DNA of 64,000 bases, taken from NCBI RefSeq assembly GCF_905220415.1, contig NC_059541.1, positions 4,290,501 through 4,354,500 on the forward strand. The letters are read 5' to 3'. Below, piece after piece: positions 51,701-60,277 of this stretch. A program made the position numbers and the translations under genes. Source of the DNA: Colias croceus (taxonomy: Eukaryota; Arthropoda; Insecta; Lepidoptera; Pieridae). Position 1 is the first letter of the stretch, and every line of letters begins with the position of its first letter. Under the pieces are notes generated by a model. That model made no database searches. It had not been told where the DNA came from and saw nothing but the letters and a program-made list of their open reading frames with translations.

Positions 51701-54700
51701 GGCCATACGTCCAGTCCTCCAAGAGTGGTGCGACAGGCGGCACGGGGCCATAACCTTCCGCCTTACACAGATACTGTCCGGGCACGGCTGCTTCGGGCGG
51801 TACCTGTGTAAAGTCGCGAGGAGGGAACCCAGCATGGTCTGCCACTGGTGTGCCTGCCCGGAGGACACGGCAGATCACACCCTTGCCGTGTGCCCCGCGT
51901 GGGCCGAGCCCCGTGCTCGCTTAGTCGCGATAATCGGGCCGGATCTCTCTCTACCCTCCGTTGTTCGCGCAATGGTGGATGGCGACAGATCCTGGCGTGC
52001 GGTGATCGCATTCTCGGAGAGTGTGATCTCGCAGAAAGAGGAGGCAGAGCGGGTGCGCGAGAGGGATCCTCACGCGGACCCGATCCGGCGCAGACGTCTT
52101 ATTGGGCGTCGTCGCCGTGTTGCGGCCGCTTTACACGGTCGCAACGTGCCTCCTTGACGAAGGGCGCCGGGCGGTGGAACGGGGAATGTAATCCATCGTC
52201 CGGTGCGGTGAGGCGACTTGAGACGTGTCCCGCTCATGCCGCCAACGGGAGGGAAGAGCAGGCAAATCACCTTTCCTGTTCTTGGCTTGCGCCTGGCCTG
52301 GAGATGGGCTGCCGCCGAGGGGGTTGCGGAAGAATTCTAACAAATACCCGCGGCCCCCTCATTAAAGCGGCTCGACGGAACACAGTGGGGTTTTAGTCGG
52401 TAAGAATCCGACATAACCCACGGCTCCTTCCCCGGGGGCTGTGGGTATCTTTGGAAGATTTCCCCACTATAAAAAAAAAAAAAAAGGTCAGACTTAATAT
52501 TATCATAACATAAGATGTTTTGTTTATTTCAATCCATACTTTGAAATAGAACGAAAATGGAAAATTGAATAATTATTAAGTATTCTTTCCTATTTCCTTT
52601 ACACGCACTTATCTAAGGAATTAGAAGTCAGACTGTATAATAATTTATATTTGCTTTTGATGCATACAATATTAGTTAAAAAGAAAATTTCATACTAGGT
52701 ACTCGTTTAAAATGAATAATTTAGGATTCAATTATTATCACTTCAGTAACCCGGCGATTCGATAGGGAGCTTTTGCGCAGTTGCCGATTTATTGAATTTA
52801 GTTGCAATAGGTCAAAGGTGAATCTAGATGCTAGAATGTTCGCTACAACCACACCGCCCGCGCCACCCCAACCCCCTCCACAATTTCACAGTCGCTACGA
52901 GATGCCGGAATCAAAATGGTCGATACCTATATGATGGCCATATATTGATTTATATCTATAACATGGGCGCGTTAAAGAAGGTCCAAAATAAATGTACATA
53001 TTTTTAATTATGGGATACAATTGCTTTGCTCGCAAGAATAAAAAGAAGGCTACAGTTATTCCTGTATCAATATTAATTAAGAAAATCTACACCAAACAGC
53101 AAATTTCTTAGAATGAAAAAGTTAAAATAGCTTTAGTTCACGAGACAAGCCGCGGAGAAGGATTCTGTTCCTTTACAGCGAAACATAAATGTAAATTACC
53201 TATGAAGAAAACTTAAACGTAAATTACCTATGAACCGCGCCTGTTGCGCAGTTGACGATTTATTGCATTTTAGTTGCTATAGGTCAAAGGTGAACCAAGA
53301 TTCCGGAATGTTCGCTACAACCCACACTACAACCCCACCGCCACCCATCCCCTTCCACAATTACACAGACGCTTCGAGATGCCGGAATCAAAATGGCCGA
53401 TACCTATATGATTGCCATATTGATTTATCTTTACAGCGAAACATAAATAAATTATGAAGAAACCAATTATTATTATCACGGAAAATTCCCTGCGCCATAG
53501 ACAGGGACCGCGCCTGTTGCGCTGACAAAATATATCACTTGACTTATTTTGTCTGATTACTTTTTCGCGTTGTATGGAAACATTTTTTAAATATGTTGTT
53601 TGAATGAATAATGACGGACCGCTATTAATTGCGATACCTAAGCATTTGGTGCATAATAATTATTGAGCAAGTTTTTCGCTACGATTTCGATTTTGCGGTT
53701 TAGAATGAAAAAGTAAGATTAGCCTTATGTCACAAGACAAGCCGCGGGGAAGGAATAGTAAAGTAAACACAGCTAGCGAAACAAATAAATTATGAAGAAT
53801 CAATTATTATCATGGAAAATTCCCCACGTCATAGACAGGGACCGCGCCTGTTGCGCAGTTGTCGATTTATTGAATAATGTTCGCTACAACCCCACCGCCA
53901 CCCACCCCCTTCCACAATTACACAGACGCTTCGAGATGCCGGAATTAAAATGGCCGATACCTATATGTACAATCGATACCTATTTGATGGCCATGTTGAT
54001 TTATCTATAATATGGCCGCACATGGCAAAAAAATTATAATAAATGGATTTTAACAACCCACCCCATTCTACTGTTTCAGCCGTTTACGAATTGGCGGAAT
54101 CAAAATGGCTGATATAGGTTTTATCTATAAAATAACAGATCATTGTATGTAAAAACAAATGTAATTTGAAATACAAGGATACAATTGCTTTGCTCATATG
54201 CTACAGAATAAAAATTAGCTATTAAAATATTGTTGTTACTTGACCTACAATAAATAAGAAGTTTTACATCAGACAAAGAACAATTTCATAATTCATCACC
54301 ATTGAGTCTTTATGATATGAACAAGAGAAAGGTTGCAAAAATATTTTGTCTGAAGATCTATTTATAGGTATTGGTATCACTTTCCGTCCGTCTTTGGAAC
54401 TTAAGCATGAGAGCAATTAGTAAATTAAAAACTATATTAAATGTCTCGACATAAAACTTTTATGTAATTCAAAGAAGATACAAGAAATAAGACAGGCATT
54501 AGGAAAAATATTAATGAATACATTTTTTTAAATATAGATCAGGTTAAAAGAATCATATAATACAATAGTATTGATTATAGAATAATCATGTTACCCGTTA
54601 CATACTGTATAATTTGTAATAAATACTTATTCCCAAGTTTATACAATATTGACTTTGGCTTTATACTAAACAAAATGGCTGACCCTATTCAGTATGTTAT

Positions 54701-55572
54701 CACAATGAGAAACAAAATCAATTTTCAGCAAATAATTTTGCTTTATTAAGTTTATATTAAAATGTCGTTTTAAATTGACAACCAATACAGTTTGTTATAC
54801 CACACAGGTATGTACGTTATACCACCATGTATTAACAAGTAATTATTTTTTAACATAATTGAAAGCGCAGTTATAATGATAATTAAACAAACCAGTGGCT
54901 CCTGCGATACAGGTGCATCATTAAGAACCCATTGGACTAGCCTATTAACATTAAAACTAACAAACATATTTTTGAGCAGACCACACCCTATGCTATTTAT
55001 AGACAAACTTTTTATCCAAAAACGTAATAAACGAAACAGATATTCGCAAGAAGCAATAGGTATAAATTTTGCAAAATAAATTAAGGTTTATAAAATTTAG
55101 AATATAACTTACTTGTAATGTGGAGCTGTAGGGTCGACACCGACTGTCGCGGCCAACGCTTGAAGAATATCTGTGGGCCCGCGGGGGATGCGCGGCGGCG
55201 GCGAAATACCATCTATTGATTTTCCGCCCACAGGTAGTTTCTGCCCCTCCAAGGTTGACACAGATCGACAAATGCGAGCCAATCTGGCTACTTGCCTTTA
55301 AAACGAATTATTATTTGATATTTAAATAGGATAAGTCGGTAAAATATGATTTGTTGTTGAGTTGGGATACGCACACTTATTTAATAAGATTCCGATAATA
55401 TTCACATCTAATTTATTTAATAATGAAAAACATTAATGAATAAAATGTTAACAAATGAGATAAGTGAAAGTAGAACTATTATAATAAGTTATATTATTAA
55501 CATTAAGATAAATATAGGAAAACAAAATTTACACAAAAATATTTACCTTTGTATCGATATATTTGAATACAT
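33753..55572 (-). CDS. PTCD3: mRpS39 / PTCD3, mitochondrial PPR protein of the small ribosomal subunit
   Basis: Fifteen exons: 55547-55572, 55113-55295, 46005-46233, 45674-45897, 45405-45501, 45121-45282, 43934-44108, 43475-43605, 43227-43345, 42435-42519, 41959-42100, 40715-40826, 40261-40459, 34186-34367, 33753-33825. All junctions are GT/AG and every phase agrees; the total is 2139 nt, 712 aa. The N-terminus (MYSNISIQRQVARLARICRS) is a basic, amphipathic mitochondrial presequence. Next come YHDDPFLIPQSNYRKR, SAEAGRKAAAWIRDEH and pentatricopeptide helices (GLTPNKETLTSCLKS from residue 308; LNIQPGLGAYYHLL). The C-terminus is acidic (SSSSESDSDTSDED). PTCD3 sits on the mitoribosomal small subunit near the mRNA entry and supports mitochondrial translation. 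The length is close to that of vertebrate PTCD3. An in-frame TGA just past the exon 14 donor would make a false end at 34182. Introns 2 (8.9 kb) and 13 (5.9 kb) are repeat-filled. Confidence 0.93.
34726..34806 (+). repeat. Structured ~85-nt repeat, copy C (diverged)
   Basis: Has the conserved blocks 'gcctgggcacgatacctcac', 'ggccaatgca' and 'agatggccgtac'. The main stem is largely decayed, while the inner GGC/GCC pair is kept. Confidence 0.75.
35496..35613 (+). repeat. Structured repeat, distant relative A
   Basis: 'ggacatccactGTGGG' pairs with 'CCCACtaacgatg'. It has the same order of blocks as the array copies but a different apical loop. The outer GGAC and GTCC also pair. Confidence 0.55.
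35991..36072 (+). repeat. Structured repeat, copy D
   Basis: Contains 'cacctgggtacgatacacaa', 'cgaccaatgcaa' and 'ctaacgatggcc'. The stem GAGCC/GGCTC is retained. Confidence 0.8.
36326..36412 (+). repeat. Structured repeat, distant relative B
   Basis: 'ggacatccacc' is followed by GTGAGCCTTTG, which pairs perfectly with CAAAGGCTCAC and then 'taacgatggccatac'. The loop is unrelated to that of the main array. Confidence 0.6.
36570..37139. mobile_element. Foldback/MITE-like element with ~175-bp terminal inverted repeats
   Basis: The left end GTTCAGGATACATCGCCC and right end GGGCGATGTATCCTGAAC are the outer bases of inverted repeats that extend to about 36740 and from about 36965. They have only scattered differences, for example at 'cgaataatttcg'/'cgaaattattgg'. 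Each end is flanked by TA, as in Tc1/mariner insertions. The ~220-bp middle is non-coding. Confidence 0.82.
37216..39440 (+). repeat. Main array of structured ~85-nt repeats (copies E-L)
   Basis: Eight copies: E 37216-37305, F 37484-37570, G 37817-37901, H 38117-38201, I 38417-38501, J 38749-38833, K 39092-39176, L 39357-39440. Each reads roughly TACGAACATCCTGTG, stem, CACCTGGGTACGATACAC, AACGACCGATGCA, stem, CTAGAGATGGCCATAC. The stem is GTGAGCCGT/ACGGCTCAC in E, GTGAGTCGA/TCGACTCAC in G-K and GCGAGCCG/CGGCTCGC in L, so complementary changes maintain pairing. Copies are 260-340 bp apart, with two alternating spacer types. Minus-strand reading frames through the units are repeat artefacts. 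Confidence 0.92.
40860..41088 (+). mobile_element. RTE-like LINE/SINE 3' end
   Basis: Reads 'ccgcccgcggcttcgcccgc', then 'atagatcccgttcccgtggg', 'aaattggttcaatag' and 'cagacagacaga', and ends 'tataatattagtatggat'. This is the typical lepidopteran RTE-type tail, related to 60548-60770 and 21885-22102. Confidence 0.75.
41096..41478. mobile_element. TA-flanked MITE (mariner-like)
   Basis: The ends CAGGGTTAGTTTTCAATGAC and GTCATTGAAAACTAACCCTG are exact inverted repeats, flanked by TA at 41094-41095 and 41479-41480. It is 383 bp and non-coding. Confidence 0.85.
41508..41650 (+). repeat. Dispersed lepidopteran-type repeat fragment
   Basis: 'ggcactcggggactgccgcg' to 'tctccgcgctcaaggc' is GC-rich against an AT-rich background and looks like a repeat I associate with lepidopteran genomes. 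The class is unknown. Confidence 0.45.
42085..42260 (-). repeat. Three short tandem repeats overlapping the exon 11 acceptor of PTCD3
   Basis: Three units on the plus strand: 'tccttattatctatgggata', 'ttcttattttctatgggata' and 'gtccttattagcaacaggat'. Each is followed by a matching 'ataagg/aagaa' arm and 'ttgaata/ttgaatg'. The exon 11 acceptor (CCCATAG, exon starting at 42100) lies in the first unit. The second carries the same CCCATAG at 42160-42166. Confidence 0.82.
42631..43127. mobile_element. TA-flanked MITE with long TIRs
   Basis: The left end GTCGAGCCAATTTAATAGGC and right end GCCTATTAAAATGGCTCTAC pair with few mismatches, continuing through 'aacatttgac'/'gtcaaatgtt'. TA flanks both ends. 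It lies in PTCD3 intron 9 and is non-coding. Confidence 0.78.
44270..45060. mobile_element. GC-rich transposon remnant in PTCD3 intron 6
   Basis: A sharply bounded GC-rich block in the intron (44109-45120) contains 'ggcaagccagaggtggggga', 'ctcccccgggagcgctcggt' and 'cgcgggcgatggggtcgtca'. One edge is followed by a 'tattattattatc' microsatellite. Composition and layout resemble the untranslated ends of R1-type LINEs. The open frames inside are not protein-like. Orientation is uncertain. Confidence 0.5.
46430..50560 (+). repeat. Repeat family with AAGATGGCGG and TGTTGCGCAG blocks, left part
   Basis: Unit order is 'cctgttgcgcagatgcagat', 'ttattgaat', 'aaataggtca(c/t)aggtaaat', 'ctagg', a C-rich tract, then 'caacaagatggcgga'. 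Block starts for TGCGCAG-type motifs are near 47413, 47683, 48307, 48634, 48953, 49280, 49610, 49927 and 50234. Copies further out (46450-47000) keep only the AAGATGGCGG end. Identical minus-strand reading frames at 48204, 48794 and 49121 are by-products of the repeat. Confidence 0.88.
48184..49570 (+). repeat. Near-identical tandem units of about 327 bp
   Basis: The landmark 'atcgcgaagtaaagca' recurs at 48532, 48852, 49179 and 49506 (spacing 320, 327, 327). Units differ by a few substitutions and a small gap in the second unit ('tgcttgttc' region). This is a recent expansion of the older family. Confidence 0.92.
50790..52485 (+). mobile_element. R1-type non-LTR retrotransposon, 5'-truncated, with poly(A) tail
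   Basis: An uninterrupted 455-codon frame (50790-52157) starts inside a reverse transcriptase. It has GVPQGSVLGPLLWNI (RT block 4) and CYADDTLV (catalytic block 5), then a connection region and a Cys/His cluster CHWCACPEDTADHTLAVC. The frame ends at TGA, followed by a ~310-bp 3' UTR and 15 A at 52471-52485. The endonuclease and early RT blocks are missing, so it is a dead-on-arrival 5' truncation. Its lack of stops suggests a young insertion. It has split the intron 2 repeat array. The clade (R1/TRAS/LOA group) is inferred from the Cys/His motif. Confidence 0.88.
52740..54680 (+). repeat. Repeat family, right part (diverged units)
   Basis: TGCGCAG blocks are near 52773, 53239, 53509 and 53844, with 'ttgccgatttattgaattta', 'ataggtcaaaggtgaa' and 'cggaatcaaaatggccgata'. 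This is the same architecture as the left part, but 'aaaatggccgat' replaces 'aagatggcgg' and the units are shorter and more diverged. Confidence 0.82.
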
Positions 55573-56905
55573 TGTGAGTTATATTTGATGTAGAGGTTAA
55601 ATATTAATTGTAGCTGGATCAACGAGAATAATCCAATTCAAACCATTAATTTATGATGTATATGAACTCATATTTTATTTAATTCTTAAATTCTAACCAA
55701 AAACCTACACATACCATCTGACAGAACGTGAAAATTTAAAACAGACATTTGACAATTGACAAATGACAGCTGACATCCGTTTCTTTTTCAGATGCATTAA
55801 TTTAGTAAGTGAATACAAGGTTTTTCAGTTATAGCCAAATAAGTTCTTAAGATGAATAAACGAACTTTCACGCTTTGCACAAACAAGGGAACGGTACTTT
55901 CTATAATCGTGTATACACAGTTTATTTCCCTTACTCAGCGCACATTTTAATTAAATTAAACTGGCAACATTATTTTAGGCACCGACCTTGACCGCGACAT
56001 CATCGCGTCTACGGGACTTCTTTCGCGGCGACCACACTAGTGTCTAATGGGGCCCAATGGGGCCTTCGCGGCGTCGCGTGGAAAGTCCCATATAAATTTA
56101 ATCCCAGAGCTCTCAAGTCATCAAGATGTATAATGATGGTGGAAGAAGCGATTAATAATTAAATATAAATTTATATTTGATTAATATATAACTTTTATTT
56201 ATTGCTTTACTTTATAGGTACCTACCTGTCGTTAGCCAGTTACTAGTTATTACCTATTCGTTATCTTCTAAGAATGTATTAACTACTAAACAATATTCTT
56301 TTTAAGCTAGTTCATTATGATTTATTGTCAATAACAAATAAAAGATTACATATTACATCAAACTTTCATTTAGTAGACCGTATGTTATTATCATTGCATG
56401 ATGGTTAAATTTATTGTTAATTTAATTTTTTTGTATCCCTCCATTTTAATAGGCATCTTAATTAAAGGGTAGATAACACTTAAAAATATTTTATGTAAAT
56501 TTTTAGAAAATAAACTTGTACTCGAAGATAAAGTCAGAACATAAACCTGTCTGTTATTTTATGTACTTTGTACTTAATACATTCTAAGCTGTGATTCTAA
56601 GTGAGATATTTCAAAGTTACCTATAACCACAGACTAATATTAATATACTACGTATACAATTATAACTTAAAACAGTAATAACAAAGGTACGTACGTATAC
56701 AAAATGACAGATGTACTTTGTACAATGTACATACAGTACATACGTAGTAACTAATACCTAATCTGTGCAATACATATTGGGCGTTTAACATACATACAAA
56801 CTGTATTTGTCTTAGCCTTGGGCTCGTTTAGATGACGAAACACATCTTTACACAAAATATGTAAACGCAGGAAATGTCGCATGAAAATAATCAGCGTTGA
56901 TGCGA
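55573..56905. other. Intergenic, PTCD3 5' end to chitin-binding gene 3' end
   Basis: Contains the PTCD3 promoter. A GC-rich stretch at 56000-56090 has weak inverted ends (GGGACTT / AAAGTCCC) and may be a small transposon relic. Otherwise AT-rich and empty. Confidence 0.5.
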
Positions 56906-57545
56906 TTACAAAATCATTAAACAGAGAGACATTGTTATACCGACAGTTAAACATTGTATTGATAGTGGAGCAACTGAATTCAATGTAAAATTCCCAGAAA
57001 AATTGTCTATTGTAACTTGCAACGTGTTTTTTGGGGTCGTGGTCGTCTCTGTTTTTTTGTGGCACTGATAGACGTCTTTTTCGACACACATACTTCCATT
57101 AAATACAGTGTTCACAGGACAATCGATGAGTCTTGCTGAGAAAGTATTGTTGAAATCTTGAATACATGATATATAGGATGTACAGTTTTCATTCAAAGGT
57201 TGAACGATGTCTTCTTCCTTAGTACAGTTGTAATTAGGCCAACATTTGTACTCGGTGACATTCGTGCATTGGTTTTCTAGGTGGCTGAATATGGAATGTT
57301 CAGGGCACACAAGGTTGTACTGCATGAAACCTGCTGCACCCTTCAAGCACATTACAAAACCACGGCATTCAGGTTCTGAATTACTTGGGAATCTTCCTGT
57401 TTGCGTACATGCGTCACTCACATTGTTTATGCCCTATAAAATAACAATAAATTATCATTGAATTAATTTAATGACTTCATTATTATTTATTATTTATCAT
57501 AGTGCTTACCAAAAGCAGAAGTAATCCCATAAAATATATAAACAT
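56906..57545 (-). CDS. Small two-CBM14 protein with hydrophobic C-terminus
   Basis: Exon 1 57510-57545 (MFIYFMGLLLLL) and exon 2 56906-57433 (GINNVSDACTQ...) splice in phase 0 to 187 aa. After the signal peptide come two peritrophin-A domains, about residues 20-70 (CRGFVMCLKG... CPEHSIFSHLENQC) and 75-135 (CTSYISCIQD... CPVNTVFNGSMC). A Thr-rich linker follows, and then a hydrophobic tail (LSIQCLTVGITMSLCLMIL) that runs to the stop. Such a tail fits a GPI-anchor signal or a tail anchor and is unusual for a free matrix protein. Several NxS/T sites occur. It is divergent to the next chitin-binding gene. Confidence 0.82.
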
Positions 57546-60277
57546 TTTATCAATTTTACTTTTTTTTACACACTGAACAATATAAATCAGTAACAAATTA
57601 ATTACTAACTTGGATGTCGGATGCAGAAATGAATTTAACAATGAACCTAAGAGATCTGTCTCAGTCAGGTTGGTAAATAAAAAAATTAGGGATGTTCATA
57701 TAAATAGAAAGTTTATCGATAAACGGCAAAAAATGATTGTCTAAATCTATTTAGATGTAATGTAAATGTTTCCTTAATTAAAAAGTGGAAGAATTTTATT
57801 AAACATACCTACGTACCTATATGTAGTTAGTTATGCATTCTTTCAACATAGAGAAAATTTATTAAGAAAATTATTATTTAGTACCTACCTAAGTCCGTTT
57901 AGTTGTATTAAAAATTAAATAAATAAATAACCATAAAAGGTATATTATTTTAATATCGAGTCATAAAACATTTTTATGGGGCCTTGAACTTAAAAAAAAT
58001 ATTCAAAGTACCTGTAACACTTCCAGTGTTACCAATTTTAATGGTTGGCGAAGACATTTTTTTGTTGGTGTGGTACATTTTAACGCATATGCCTAAAGAA
58101 TACAAAAAAAGAATTACAAATATGAACATATAAAATAAACATCCATACATTAAACAATTCTGTGTCTTTTTAACTAAGTTTCATCGTTTAAGAAAATGAA
58201 CCCCTACAACACTATGTTGGATTTAGATAAAAGATTTCATATGAGAGTAGTTTAGTAGGTATAGGTTTGTTCATAGCTTACGTTTTATTATGCTCTCCAC
58301 GAATTAGTCACACGCTAGAGATTGTGGTTCTCAACTAGATAAGGACCTGTCCTATATACCTAATGCTGGATGTTTTAAAAAAATATTTCTAAACAATTAA
58401 GAGATCACGTTTACGAGACTAAACCAAGAAATTTTAGTAAAAAAGAATGGGTGAAACATTGCACAAATGTGGTCGCATCGAGTCAAATTTTGCAAAGATA
58501 GTCTTAAATACTGCAAAATTATATAGTTACCGTCTATACTAGTTATAAGTATGTCTTAAAATTTGATGATGACTATAATGATATATATATGTATTACTTT
58601 CGCTAAATTGTTATTTTATTAATTTCTCACTAAAACTTCATCGCTTTCTCTGTCCGTATGCTTAAATCTTTAAAACTAAAGAAAACTTCCGTATAAAATA
58701 TCGTAATTACTTATTGATCTCAACTTCTTGAAGGCCTTGGTGGCACTGAAAGTAATTCCTTAGTTCTTTTTTCATACAGATTCCTGTGTTTAATTTTCAT
58801 AAAATATAAGTTTCAGTTAGTTTATTTTAATATGCTTTGCTCTGTTTGTTTATTGTTATTTTATTTTTTGTACGCTTTAAAAGTTTTTGTTTGTTTTTAG
58901 ACCTTTTTTATTTTTATTTGGTTGTTTTAATGTATTTTTTTTTCTCATTTCTGTTACTATTTTAATTGCAAGTATTGTTAGTGTCGTGTTTTATTTGTTT
59001 AATTTTTGTTTTTGTTTTAATTTCGTTTTTTTTATTGTTATTATTTTTTGTATTTCGTAATTGTCAACTCCAAGTGTCATTAGGGGCCACTGAAAATCAG
59101 TGGCACGAATGGTTTTATTATCATTCGTGCCGAATACTGAGTTGGTCCCTTTTGTCAACATGAAAATGCCCAGTACCTTACTTACTTATTGATGATAAAT
59201 TTAATGTGTGTATATTATGTGTGTGTGTTTATATTGTGTAAAATCTCATGCTCTGGTGTATTTGTGTTATGTTGACAATAAACGTTTATTTATTTATTTA
59301 TAAAAGTACCTACGCAATCGAATTTTATGCGTTTTTTTAATAGGTAGAGATTTTGATTCAAGAGGAAGGTTTTAGTAGGTACTTACATAATTTTTTAGGT
59401 TTTAAACAGCGGGCGAAGCTGCGGGCGGAAAGCTAGCACTATAATATTTTAATGCTTAAAGTTTATAAACCTTGTAAAAATTCTGCGAGACATTACAAGT
59501 AAAATGCAGGAAAAGAAAATGTAGACATTTCAACTTTACAACAAGTGATAAGTTCTGCGTTAAAAACAACCGACTTCAAACTTGCACTTGCAACATTTAC
59601 AAATACAGACAAAAATGCTCATAAAATAAAAACTACTGGGCCTATCCGAATAAAATTTTTATGGGACCAATTCGACACCATCCCGCAACGAAAAAAAAAA
59701 TAAGAAACCTCGGAGTAATCGGTGTACATACTACATACATAAAAAAAAACACCGGCCGAATTGAAAACCTCCTCCTTTTTTTGAAGTCGGTTAAAAAATC
59801 GTATGAGATGAGCTTTGTCTGCTTTCTTTTGTATTTGTAGAACATATTTTTTCGGCTTACCTATGCATAGAGTTTTATTAGTTAGATATTCGAATAGGTG
59901 TCATGAAATTTTGCTTAAGTAGTACAATAAAACATCATAACTCAAAGGTAAGATTAAGATAACAATTATCTAGTCTTAGAATACTCAATGGATTATGCGA
60001 CTTAGTAACTTAGAATTTCTGCAAATGCATATACATACTTAAGTATGTATTTAGAATTAATTACAATATAACAATCGATATTTAACACGGAATCTTATGT
60101 TAGATACAAGTAGGATGTCAAATTAAAAGAAAATGTAGAGAATAAGTAATAACAAAAAATATCTTCGGTTATAAACGGATAAGCTAGACGTGAAAGGTTT
60201 AACAAATATGAGACTAATTGTGGCTGTAAAATTAAGAGCATCCTGACACATATAAAATGAATCCAACTTGAAGGTTT
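57546..60277. other. Intergenic region between two divergent chitin-binding genes
   Basis: 2.7 kb, AT-rich, with a strongly T-rich plus strand at 58850-59060. A short hairpin GGCACGAATG/CATTCGTGCC lies near 59101-59130, an RTE 3' remnant at about 59405-59440 and a TIR element at 59558-59797. No gene is seen. Confidence 0.6.
59558..59797 (-). mobile_element. TIR element (MITE-like), copy 2
   Basis: Begins CGTTAAAAACAACCGACTTC and ends TTGAAGTCGGTTAAAAA. Its interior matches the copy at 5991-6240 in reverse orientation ('gggaccaattcgacaccatc'). Confidence 0.78.

Larger units (their letters stand above)
46234..55112 (-). other. PTCD3 intron 2: long repeat array with LINE insertion
   Basis: 8.9 kb. 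Diverged units of one repeat family run from about 46430 to 54680, near-identical in the middle, and are split by a LINE at 50790-52485. The last ~400 bp before exon 2 is ordinary AT-rich sequence. Confidence 0.85.

Noticed and set aside
51579..52396. Additional ORFs on both strands overlapping the LINE
   Set aside because: Shadows of the GC-rich LINE frame; no domain content.
56000..56090. GC-rich block as a transposon with inverted ends
   Set aside because: Only about 8 matching end bases and no target duplication; too weak to call.
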